From an uncultured Megasphaera sp. (GTDB taxonomy: Bacteria; Bacillota; Negativicutes; Veillonellales; Megasphaeraceae): a DNA stretch of 5,737 nucleotides. The stretch is taken from positions 1-5,737 of the forward strand of contig NZ_CATWFF010000132.1 of the NCBI RefSeq assembly GCF_958350005.1, read 5' to 3'. Below, piece after piece: positions 1 through 5,727 of this stretch (position 1 is the first letter of the stretch; each line of letters begins with the position of its first letter). Made by a program: the position numbers and the translations under genes. The notes under the pieces were generated by a model, which had not been told where the DNA came from, did not search any database, and was given only the letters and a program-made list of their open reading frames with translations.

Positions 1-1
1 G

Positions 2-31
2 TATATAGGGGATAAGCAAGAACTTCGTCAA
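2..31 (-). promoter_or_regulatory. Putative promoter of a gene beyond the left edge
   Basis: Read on the minus strand, TTGACG (31-26, five of six matches to the sigma-70/sigma-A -35 consensus) is followed after 18 nt by TATATA (7-2, four of six matches to the -10 consensus). It lies downstream of the operon terminator and points leftward, so it should serve a gene whose start is just outside the window. The same arrangement occurs in front of the 2-AEP operon at 5699-5670, with identical spacing to an upstream palindrome. That match makes it more credible than the hexamers alone would. No start codon of the served gene is visible. Confidence 0.6.
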
Positions 32-46
32 GCCGGTGTAATAACT

Positions 47-59
47 CTGTAAAATACAG
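47..59. promoter_or_regulatory. Palindromic operator candidate, left copy
   Basis: CTGTA (47-51) and TACAG (55-59) form a perfect inverted repeat around three A/T bases, a layout typical of sites bound by dimeric transcription factors. It sits 15 bp upstream of the -35 box of the left promoter, about 58 bp upstream of the expected transcription start. That position suits an activator better than a repressor that blocks polymerase. A 13-base sequence containing most of it (48-60) recurs exactly at 5716-5728 in front of the 2-AEP operon. The regulator family is not identifiable from the sequence. Confidence 0.55.
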
Positions 60-67
60 CTTTTCCC

Positions 68-87
68 TGCAATATTTTGCAATATTT
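68..87. repeat. Tandem 10-bp direct repeat, two units
   Basis: TGCAATATTT occurs twice in direct succession (68-77 and 78-87) without mismatch. Each unit contains the small palindrome AATATT. The repeat lies between the operon terminator and the palindrome of the leftward promoter, so it would be 8 bp upstream of that operator. It could be an AT-rich UP-like or accessory protein site, or a chance duplication in AT-rich spacer DNA. The corresponding position at the right end falls outside the window. Confidence 0.5.
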
Positions 88-104
88 ATAAGAGGTCTTT
101 TTGC

Positions 105-140
105 AAAAAAATACCGCTGCACCACAAGGGTACAGCGGCA
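105..140 (-). terminator. Intrinsic terminator of the 2-AEP operon
   Basis: In the minus-strand transcript, the arm 140-129 pairs with 123-112 over 12 positions (two G-U wobbles, the rest Watson-Crick) around a 5-nt loop (128-124). Seven uridines (111-105) follow almost directly. This is a textbook Rho-independent terminator, 25 nt after the phnX stop codon. The plus-strand side of the hairpin has no T run, so it should work only for leftward transcription. It separates the operon from the second promoter at the left edge. Confidence 0.93.
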
Positions 141-165
141 TCCCAAAAAGAGAGAGAGAAATAGG

Positions 166-948
166 TTACTGATGTTGAATAGTTTCCAGAAGGGCCGGAA
201 GTTCTGTCATATCCTGAATAATGTAATCGGCGCCGGCTTCGGCAAAGACCTTGCGGACCTGGTCACGGCGGGCAGCTTTTTCTTCTGCCGTCATTGCGTT
301 GAACTGGTCTTCATTCAATCCCATTACGGAGCTTCCGTCCATGACGCCAACCGACCATACGCCGGCAGCTTTGCCTTCTTTAATATCGGAGACCGTATCG
401 CCGACTTTTACGACGTGTTTTACGTCTGACAATTTCAATTCCATCATGTTTTTAAAAATCATGTACGGATAGGGCCGGCCCATACCGTTTGTCGAATCGG
501 GAGAAAACCAGCAGTCTGGCTTATAGCCCTGTTCGGCGGCAACTTTGGCGACAATGTCCATCATGACGTCCGTATACCCCGTCGTCGAGCCGATTTTCAG
601 CCCCATATCACGCAGTTTGGCAATCGTTTCAATGACGCCGGGCTTTACTTTTGTATAGTTGGTCAGCGTTGACAGAAGTTCCGGTTCAAAGTGGCTGTAA
701 ATCGTTTCAATATCTTCCGTTTTCCAGGCAGTGCCATGTTTTTCTTTCCACGCCGCGCCAATGCGGTCCATAGACAGCATGGTCTTAATATGATCCCGTT
801 TCAGCATGCCCATGGGCTTTCTTGTTTCTTCTTCCGTAACGGTTACGCCGTTGGCAGCAAAGCTGTCCATAAATGCCTTAACCGGGGCCATGCAGCCAAA
901 ATCAACAGTTGTTCCTGCCCAGTCAAATATAACGCCTTCCAATTTCAT
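166..948 (-). CDS. phnX: Phosphonoacetaldehyde hydrolase (phosphonatase) PhnX
   Basis: This cytosolic, Mg-dependent HAD-superfamily enzyme of 260 aa hydrolyses phosphonoacetaldehyde to acetaldehyde and phosphate. Visible residues match the known phosphonatase mechanism: nucleophile Asp9 in FDWAGT (8-13), with Ala11 where most HAD enzymes have a second Asp; Schiff-base Lys50 in PMGMLKRDHI (45-54), in the cap domain; the motif II segment STTGYT (121-126); Arg158 in GRPYPYM; and the metal-binding acidic pair Asp184/Asp188 in VGDTVSD. Length is normal for the family. The ATG lies 2 nt after the phnW stop, and a candidate Shine-Dalgarno AAGGGA (965-960) lies within the last phnW codons, so translation is probably coupled to phnW. 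It is the last gene before the terminator. The neighbouring phnW supplies its substrate, leaving little doubt about the function. Confidence 0.97.
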   Translation of the reverse strand: MKLEGVIFDWAGTTVDFGCMAPVKAFMDSFAANGVTVTEEETRKPMGMLKRDHIKTMLSMDRIGAAWKEKHGTAWKTEDIETIYSHFEPELLSTLTNYTKVKPGVIETIAKLRDMGLKIGSTTGYTDVMMDIVAKVAAEQGYKPDCWFSPDSTNGMGRPYPYMIFKNMMELKLSDVKHVVKVGDTVSDIKEGKAAGVWSVGVMDGSSVMGLNEDQFNAMTAEEKAARRDQVRKVFAEAGADYIIQDMTELPALLETIQHQ

Positions 949-950
949 CT

Positions 951-2051
951 TTACTTCAATCCCTTCTGATAATCTTTAAATATCTGTAAAATCCGGCAAA
1001 CATCGTCGTCATAAATTTCGCCGATATTTCCCAGGCGGAATGTATCCTGCTCCGTCAGTTTGCCTGGATAAATAACATAGCCGTGCTTTTTCAAATATGC
1101 GTACATATCGGCAAAGTCAAAGGCCTGATTCTGCGGGTACAGGAAGGTCGTAATAATCGGCCCCTGTACGGACGGGTCAATATAGGCCCGGAAGCCCAGT
1201 TCTTCCATGCCCTGCCGAAGATGGGCATTCGTCCGGGCATATCGTGCATGCCGGGCAGCAATGCCGCCTTCGGCGTCCAGTTCCCGCAGGGCTTGGCGGA
1301 ATGCGGCGACGACGTGCGTCGGCGACGTAAACCGCCATTTGCCGCCGTCCTGTTCCATCGTTTCCCACTGGGCATACAGATCCAGCGACAGGCTCCGCGC
1401 CATGCCTTTCGTCGCTTTCAGGGCGTCTTTCCGGGCAATAATAAAGGAAAATCCCGGCACACCCTGAATGCATTTGTTGGCACTGCTGATCAGATACGTA
1501 ATGCCCAGCTCCGGCACGTTAATATCGACGCCGCCAAAGCTGCTCATGGCATCTACAATAAACAGTTTACCATATTTTACGGCAATTTTGCCAATTTCTG
1601 CAATATTATTCAAAATTCCCGTCGTCGTTTCGCTGTGTACCATGGCAATGTGCGTAATGGCAGGGTCAGCGAGGAGCGCTGCTTCTACGGCATCGGCCTG
1701 GGGGACCGTATCATAGGAATTCTCTACAGTCGTATAGGGAATATGGTGGTACCGGCAGATTTCAGTCATGCGCTTGCTGTAGGCGCCGTTGACGGCAATG
1801 AGCACTTTATCCGTACTGCCAACGACGCTGGAAAGTACCGATTCTACGCCAAAGGTGCCGCTTCCCTGCATGAGTACTGTCGTATAGCCCCTTTCGGCAT
1901 GAGCCAGTTTCAGCAAAGCTGCGCGGATTTCCTGAGTCATTTGTTTATAGTCTGCATCCCAGGTGCACAGGTCGACGAGCATCTCTTCTTTTACCGTCTC
2001 CGTCGTCGTCAGGGGACCGGGCGTCAGTAATTTATACGTATTCTTATCCAC
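951..2051 (-). CDS. phnW: 2-aminoethylphosphonate:pyruvate aminotransferase PhnW
   Basis: This PLP-dependent class V aminotransferase of 366 aa converts 2-AEP and pyruvate to phosphonoacetaldehyde and L-alanine in the cytosol. The N-terminal LLTPGPLTTT (8-17) is typical of PhnW. Other expected elements are the cofactor-phosphate segment GSGTFGVE (63-70), the pyridine-binding Asp167 in VDAMSSFGG, Lys193 in SSANKCIQG as the Schiff-base lysine, and Arg339 in RLGNIGE near the C terminus, a likely substrate-binding arginine. The start is GTG (2051-2049). No nearby in-frame ATG keeps the conserved N terminus, since the next Met is residue 24. The Shine-Dalgarno is weak (AGCAGG, about 2066-2061), so initiation may be modest. 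It begins 23 nt after the binding-protein gene and ends 2 nt before phnX. Confidence 0.97.
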   Translation of the reverse strand: MDKNTYKLLTPGPLTTTETVKEEMLVDLCTWDADYKQMTQEIRAALLKLAHAERGYTTVLMQGSGTFGVESVLSSVVGSTDKVLIAVNGAYSKRMTEICRYHHIPYTTVENSYDTVPQADAVEAALLADPAITHIAMVHSETTTGILNNIAEIGKIAVKYGKLFIVDAMSSFGGVDINVPELGITYLISSANKCIQGVPGFSFIIARKDALKATKGMARSLSLDLYAQWETMEQDGGKWRFTSPTHVVAAFRQALRELDAEGGIAARHARYARTNAHLRQGMEELGFRAYIDPSVQGPIITTFLYPQNQAFDFADMYAYLKKHGYVIYPGKLTEQDTFRLGNIGEIYDDDVCRILQIFKDYQKGLK

Positions 2052-2074
2052 GTTTCTATACCTGCTTTCTGTAC

Positions 2075-3076
2075 TTAGTTGCCTTTAATCAGCTGCTGAT
2101 GTTTCTTCAGAAGATCAACAGTCAGTTTTTCCTTGAACTGTTTCGGATAGGCCGGTTCAAAGGCTTTATCTACTGTTTCTCCTTCATACAGAGCCATAGG
2201 ATAGAATTTCAGCAGTTCCTGACGGCTGTTTTTCACAATACATTCTGCCATTTTCATTGCCAGTTCCTGCTTTTTGCTGTTTCCTTTATTGACGACAGCT
2301 ACGCCTTCAGTGAGGAAGAAGTTCCCTTCTTTCGGGTCGATAACGGTAATGGGCAGGCCTTTCTGCTGTTCCATGAGTCCCTGATGACGAAGGCCGAAAC
2401 CAATAGCTACTTCACCGGCTTTTACCTTTTTCAGCGGACCGGAACCGGATTTTTCCATATGAGGACCGGCATTGGCTTCCAGTTCTTTCATCAGTTTTGC
2501 CCCTTCCTGTTCGCCATAGGCATCGAAGATGGCCTGAGCCAGAAGCCACGACGTAGAAGAACCCATGATATCAGGAAGAGCAATTTTATCCTTGTAAATG
2601 GGATTGGCCAGATCTTTCAGCGTCGTCGGCATAGGCAGATTTTCTTTCTGCAGCACGTCTGTATTGACGAAAATAGCGCCAAACTGGCCTGTCGTCGGTT
2701 TATAGTAGGCCGGCGTTTCCTGAATCGTCTTGGCATCAAAGGTGAGGTCAGCGAACATATTATTCTGTTTCTGTGCCGAATCAATATAATACGTACTCAT
2801 AGTCACCATATCGGCTTCTATATTTTTGCCTTCAGCCATGAGCTTGCCGCCCAGTTCGGACGTACCAAAGGACTGCATGACATATTTGCCTTCAAAGCCG
2901 TTGTTGTCCAGGGCGTGTTTGAACGCATCCTGTGCTTCCGGGTCGGCATTCGTATAAATAACGACCTGTTCATCACTGGATGCACTGTCCCCTTCGCTGC
3001 CGCCGCAGCCGGCCATGCCTACGGCCATGGACACGGCCAGGCATCCTGCCACCAAATACTGATACCACTTTTTCAT
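2075..3076 (-). CDS. 2-AEP ABC transporter substrate-binding lipoprotein
   Basis: Predicted 333-aa solute-binding protein of the type II, iron/putrescine-like group used by PhnS/AepX-type 2-AEP importers. It should sit outside the cytoplasmic membrane, lipid-anchored, and deliver substrate to the permease. The N terminus has Lys2/Lys3, a hydrophobic stretch (about 7-22) and a lipobox-like MAGC with Cys24 as the probable lipidated residue, followed by a Gly/Ser/Asp linker (25-35). The mature domain starts near VVIYTNADPEAQDAF (38-52). I place the start at the ATG at 3076-3074. A GTG six codons upstream (3094-3092) would put the Shine-Dalgarno AGGAGG (3091-3086) inside the coding sequence, whereas that site is 9 nt from the ATG. 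The 2-AEP specificity rests on the adjacent phnW and phnX; the fold alone would also allow iron or polyamine binding. Confidence 0.88.
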   Translation of the reverse strand: MKKWYQYLVAGCLAVSMAVGMAGCGGSEGDSASSDEQVVIYTNADPEAQDAFKHALDNNGFEGKYVMQSFGTSELGGKLMAEGKNIEADMVTMSTYYIDSAQKQNNMFADLTFDAKTIQETPAYYKPTTGQFGAIFVNTDVLQKENLPMPTTLKDLANPIYKDKIALPDIMGSSTSWLLAQAIFDAYGEQEGAKLMKELEANAGPHMEKSGSGPLKKVKAGEVAIGFGLRHQGLMEQQKGLPITVIDPKEGNFFLTEGVAVVNKGNSKKQELAMKMAECIVKNSRQELLKFYPMALYEGETVDKAFEPAYPKQFKEKLTVDLLKKHQQLIKGN

Positions 3077-3085
3077 GTTGTACTT

Positions 3086-3091
3086 CCTCCT
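3086..3091 (-). promoter_or_regulatory. Shine-Dalgarno deciding the binding-protein start
   Basis: AGGAGG on the minus strand lies 9 nt before the ATG at 3076-3074. The possible upstream GTG (3094-3092) immediately precedes it, so ribosomes bound here cannot use that GTG. This fixes the protein at 333 aa rather than 339. Confidence 0.88.
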
Positions 3092-3100
3092 CACTTTGCA

Positions 3101-4855
3101 TTACAGCTGTTTATATGTTTCCTGCATCTGTACATTCTTCTGCAGGTCTTGCATGCCTATACGTTTTTTTCCGGTTTCATCAGCCTGACGCTTTGCACTG
3201 AACAGACGGCGTCCTTTTTCTTTAATACGGAAAACGATATCATCCGTATTGGCCAGGTAATCAAAGATGACTTTGACAATAATATTGGTCAGGAAAATGA
3301 GCAGGGACAGGACAAATACTTCGTCATACTTTTCAAAATACTGGGCCTGCGTAATCTTCGTCGTCATGACCATCGTCCGCGCGCCTGTAACAAAGATGAT
3401 GGCACTGATCGTAACCAGAGCCTGAACGAAGATGTAGCTGAGCATCTGGAACACTGTCGACATGGTATTGGGAATAATAACCCGAAAAATCGTCTTAATC
3501 CACGAGTCGCCCATCAAAGCGCCTGTCCTTTCCCAGGACAGATTGATTTTGGACAGCGATGCCTGAATCATCAGGTACGGTGTCGTAAATTCACGAACAG
3601 AGTTCAGCAGAATAATGATGATAAAGGTGTTCTGAATAGGCGTGCCTGTAAAAGCAAACAGGAAGGCAACGCCCAGGACCATGCCGGGCACCGTATTAGT
3701 CACCATGGCGCAGGCATCCATCAGCATCTTGCAGACACCGGGAAGTTTGGAGCGGGCATTGACCAGGGCCGCCATATAGGCCAGAACCGTGCCAATCACT
3801 GCTGTTGCGCCGGCAACCATAATGGAATTCATATATACGGTCTTAATGGAGCGGTCACTTAGAATGCGCTGCAGCGTTTCCGTCGTAAACGTAACCTGAT
3901 AAGGCCAGCTCTTAATAAAGGGCACAATGAACATAATCGCAAAGATTGCAAAAATTGCCGCAATAACCAGGATATACAGGAGGGCGAACAACGTATCCCG
4001 TACGCGGTCTTTCGGCAGTTCAAAAGTACTGATCTTGTTATACCGGAAGTTAAACCGTTCGGACAGGCGCAGCATCCACAGGGCGACGACGGAAGGTATG
4101 AGCATGATGACGGCAATAGCCGAGCCGGACTGGAAATCAGGCACAGCCCCCATCATGACCATGTACAGCTGCGTAGCCACAACGTTATACTGGCCGCCAA
4201 TGGATGCGGGAATCCCAAAATCGGTAAAGGACAGGAAGAAAGACAGAATAAAGGAAGCCGCAATAGTTCCGATCATGGGGCGAACGCTGGTAATATAAAA
4301 GGTGCGAAGCGGGCTGTCTCCCATGAGCTGTGATACGACAATAAAATGCTTATCTACATACTTAAATGCGTTGTACAGCAGAATAAATGCCGGCGGCAGC
4401 GTATAAATAACGTAGGAAATAAGGAGTCCCCAGAAACCGTAAATCGAAAACAGCTGCGTTCCCAGCAGCTTGGTAAGAAGCCCCTGCTTGCCCAGTGAAT
4501 AAATAACGGCAAATCCATAGGTCAAGGTCGGCAGAAACATGGGCAAAATGATGAGAACCTGCACGACAGACTTGAATTTAGCCGGCAAATTCGTGTAGTG
4601 AAGACCATAGGCCAGCATAAAGGCCAATACAACCGTAATCAGTGCTTCCAGCCCTGACACGGCAAAGCTGTGCTGGAGAGACAGGATAAATTCTTCATTC
4701 TTCAGAACTGACAGGTAATTGGCCAGGCCAATACTGCCGGAGGGCTGAATAAAGGACTTGCTCAGCAGGATCACCAGCGGACAGGCAACGGCCCCAAGAA
4801 AAACCGCGCAAATCAGAGTGAATATGACTTTTAATTCTATACGTTCTTTTTCCAT
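3101..4855 (-). CDS. 2-AEP ABC transporter permease, fused two-domain (PhnU2-like)
   Basis: Integral membrane protein of 584 aa with two binding-protein-dependent transport permease domains in one chain, as in FbpB-type and PhnU2-type importers; Salmonella-type 2-AEP systems use two separate permeases (PhnU and PhnV). About six hydrophobic segments fall in each half (roughly 10-262 and 288-535). Each half carries an EAA-like cytoplasmic loop that contacts the ATPase: MGDSPLRTFYITSVRPMIG (about 178-196) and MGDSWIKTIFRVIIPNTMS (about 448-466). The shared MGDS/P pattern shows the halves are related. The C-terminal tail (about 545-584) is charged and probably cytoplasmic. The start is the ATG at 4855-4853, preceded by GAGGTGA; a GTG three codons upstream is part of that ribosome site. 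The gene begins 11 nt after the ATPase stop and ends 24 nt before the binding-protein start. Substrate is inferred from context. Confidence 0.9.
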   Translation of the reverse strand: MEKERIELKVIFTLICAVFLGAVACPLVILLSKSFIQPSGSIGLANYLSVLKNEEFILSLQHSFAVSGLEALITVVLAFMLAYGLHYTNLPAKFKSVVQVLIILPMFLPTLTYGFAVIYSLGKQGLLTKLLGTQLFSIYGFWGLLISYVIYTLPPAFILLYNAFKYVDKHFIVVSQLMGDSPLRTFYITSVRPMIGTIAASFILSFFLSFTDFGIPASIGGQYNVVATQLYMVMMGAVPDFQSGSAIAVIMLIPSVVALWMLRLSERFNFRYNKISTFELPKDRVRDTLFALLYILVIAAIFAIFAIMFIVPFIKSWPYQVTFTTETLQRILSDRSIKTVYMNSIMVAGATAVIGTVLAYMAALVNARSKLPGVCKMLMDACAMVTNTVPGMVLGVAFLFAFTGTPIQNTFIIIILLNSVREFTTPYLMIQASLSKINLSWERTGALMGDSWIKTIFRVIIPNTMSTVFQMLSYIFVQALVTISAIIFVTGARTMVMTTKITQAQYFEKYDEVFVLSLLIFLTNIIVKVIFDYLANTDDIVFRIKEKGRRLFSAKRQADETGKKRIGMQDLQKNVQMQETYKQL

Positions 4856-4860
4856 GATCG

Positions 4861-4867
4861 TCACCTC
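4861..4867 (-). promoter_or_regulatory. Permease Shine-Dalgarno overlapping the ATPase stop
   Basis: GAGGTGA (4867-4861) lies 5 nt before the permease ATG, and its first G is the last base of the ATPase TAG stop codon (4869-4867). Terminating ribosomes would be positioned on the permease initiation region, which favours translational coupling and balanced subunit synthesis. The site also argues against the GTG at 4864-4862 as the true start. Confidence 0.8.
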
Positions 4868-5634
4868 TAGTGAGCTGTTGCTGAAGCATGGGACTGTTCG
4901 AACAACCGGAAAATATTATCCCGTTTGATCTGCAGCTGCGACAAGATAAACTTCTTTACAAAGTCATCGGCAGGAGCATGAATAATGCGTTCCGGCGTAT
5001 CAAACTGGGCTATTTTCCCGCCATTTAAGATAAGTACGCGGTGGGACAGCGTAAGCGCTTCTTCCGGATCATGAGTAACGATGATCGTCGTCAGATGATA
5101 CTGTCTGGCAATCTGGCGAATCCGGTCTTTAATAGATTCCTTAATGACGCCGTCCAGGGCACTGAGCGGTTCGTCGAGGAGCAGGATTTTCGGCTTCATG
5201 ACCAGCGTACGGGCCAGGGCCACACGCTGTTTCTGTCCTCCTGAAAGCTGGCTGATCCGTTTTCCTGCATGTTCTTTCAGATCGAGGAGACGGATGAGAT
5301 CGTCCACTTCTTCTTTGGTGGAAATATTCGGTTTGTTGCGAAGGCCATATACAATATTCTGATACGCCGTCAGATTCGGGAACAGGGCATAGTCCTGGAA
5401 GACAATATTAAATCCCCGTTTCTGCATCGGCACATGGCTCAGATCTTCCTCATCATACAGAATCTGACCGCTGCTGATCGGCGTAATTCCCAAAATAACA
5501 TTGAGAAGAGTCGTTTTACCGCCGCCAGAAGGACCTAAAATCGAAATAATTTCACCATCTTCAACAGACAGCGAAATATCGTTCAAGATTACTTTGTCAT
5601 CATATTTTTTGACAATGTGCCTTAATTCCAGCAT
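4867..5634 (-). CDS. 2-AEP ABC transporter ATP-binding protein (PhnT-like)
   Basis: Cytoplasmic ATPase of 255 aa that powers the importer by dimerising under the fused permease. All nucleotide-binding elements are present: Walker A GPSGGGKT (34-41), Q-loop Gln80 in FQDYALFP, signature LSGGQ (130-134), Walker B ILLLDE (150-155), D-loop SALD (158-161) and switch His188 in VTHDPEEA. The VFQDYALFPNLTAYQN segment is typical of the iron/polyamine/phosphonate-type importer ATPases. Many relatives in that group are about 350 aa because of a C-terminal TOBE regulatory domain. This protein stops soon after the catalytic core, with a short tail (about 225-255) and no room for TOBE. It is the first gene of the operon. 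AAGGAGG (5651-5645), 10 nt before the ATG, is the best ribosome site in the window. The 2-AEP assignment is by context. Confidence 0.92.
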   Translation of the reverse strand: MLELRHIVKKYDDKVILNDISLSVEDGEIISILGPSGGGKTTLLNVILGITPISSGQILYDEEDLSHVPMQKRGFNIVFQDYALFPNLTAYQNIVYGLRNKPNISTKEEVDDLIRLLDLKEHAGKRISQLSGGQKQRVALARTLVMKPKILLLDEPLSALDGVIKESIKDRIRQIARQYHLTTIIVTHDPEEALTLSHRVLILNGGKIAQFDTPERIIHAPADDFVKKFILSQLQIKRDNIFRLFEQSHASATAH

Positions 5635-5644
5635 GAAGATGCCG

Positions 5645-5651
5645 CCTCCTT
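5645..5651 (-). promoter_or_regulatory. Strong Shine-Dalgarno of the first operon gene
   Basis: AAGGAGG on the minus strand is 10 nt from the ATG at 5634-5632. It matches the anti-Shine-Dalgarno well and lies in a predicted short leader of about 28 nt, which leaves little room for a riboswitch or attenuator. Confidence 0.85.
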
Positions 5652-5669
5652 TTCCTTTGCTTCTTGCAG

Positions 5670-5699
5670 TATATAGAAGCTATGAAAGAGATTGGTCAG
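5670..5699 (-). promoter_or_regulatory. Putative promoter of the 2-AEP operon
   Basis: On the minus strand, CTGACC (5699-5694, four of six matches to the -35 consensus) is followed after 18 nt by TATATA (5675-5670, four of six to -10). Transcription would start near 5663, about 28 nt before the ATPase ATG. Both boxes are imperfect, consistent with a promoter needing an activator. Support comes mainly from the left-end promoter: TGAC and CTATATAC occur there at exactly the same distances from the shared 13-base element. A shifted -10 (TATACT, 5673-5668) would leave an overly long 20-nt spacer. Confidence 0.65.
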
Positions 5700-5714
5700 T
5701 AATACGTAATTTCT

Positions 5715-5727
5715 TTGTAAAATACAG
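5715..5727. promoter_or_regulatory. Palindromic operator candidate, right copy
   Basis: TGTA (5716-5719) and TACA (5723-5726) form an inverted repeat around three A/T bases. The outermost base pair of the left copy's 5-bp arms is lost here (T instead of C at 5715). It lies about 15 bp upstream of the -35 box of the operon promoter. TGTAAAATACAGC (5716-5728) is identical to 48-60 at the other end of the window. A shared specific regulator is the simplest explanation; no regulator gene is in the window. Confidence 0.55.

Noticed and set aside
47..59. A LexA (SOS) box reading of the CTGTA-TTT-TACAG palindrome.
   Set aside because: The Gram-negative LexA site is CTGT-N8-ACAG, whereas here the spacing is N5. 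An SOS link to 2-AEP catabolism would also be unexpected.
98..109. The palindrome TTTTTGCAAAAA as a separate protein-binding site.
   Set aside because: It overlaps the terminator's T tract and is explained by the A/T run there; it has no counterpart at the right promoter.
2001..2015. Frequent CGTCGTC-type runs on the plus strand, considered as a dispersed repeat or recombination motif.
   Set aside because: They fall inside coding sequence and reflect frequent ACG threonine and GAC aspartate codons on the minus strand.
1083..2030. A 315-codon open frame on the plus strand opposite phnW.
   Set aside because: The opposite strand encodes a complete PhnW with its catalytic residues. The antisense product has shadow-type composition and no recognisable motif.
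2099..3862. A 587-codon open frame on the plus strand, antisense to the binding protein and permease.
   Set aside because: It lies opposite two well-recognised genes, and its product is rich in Phe, His, Gln, Arg and Cys with no domain pattern. A long antisense frame is a common by-product of codon bias on the real strand.
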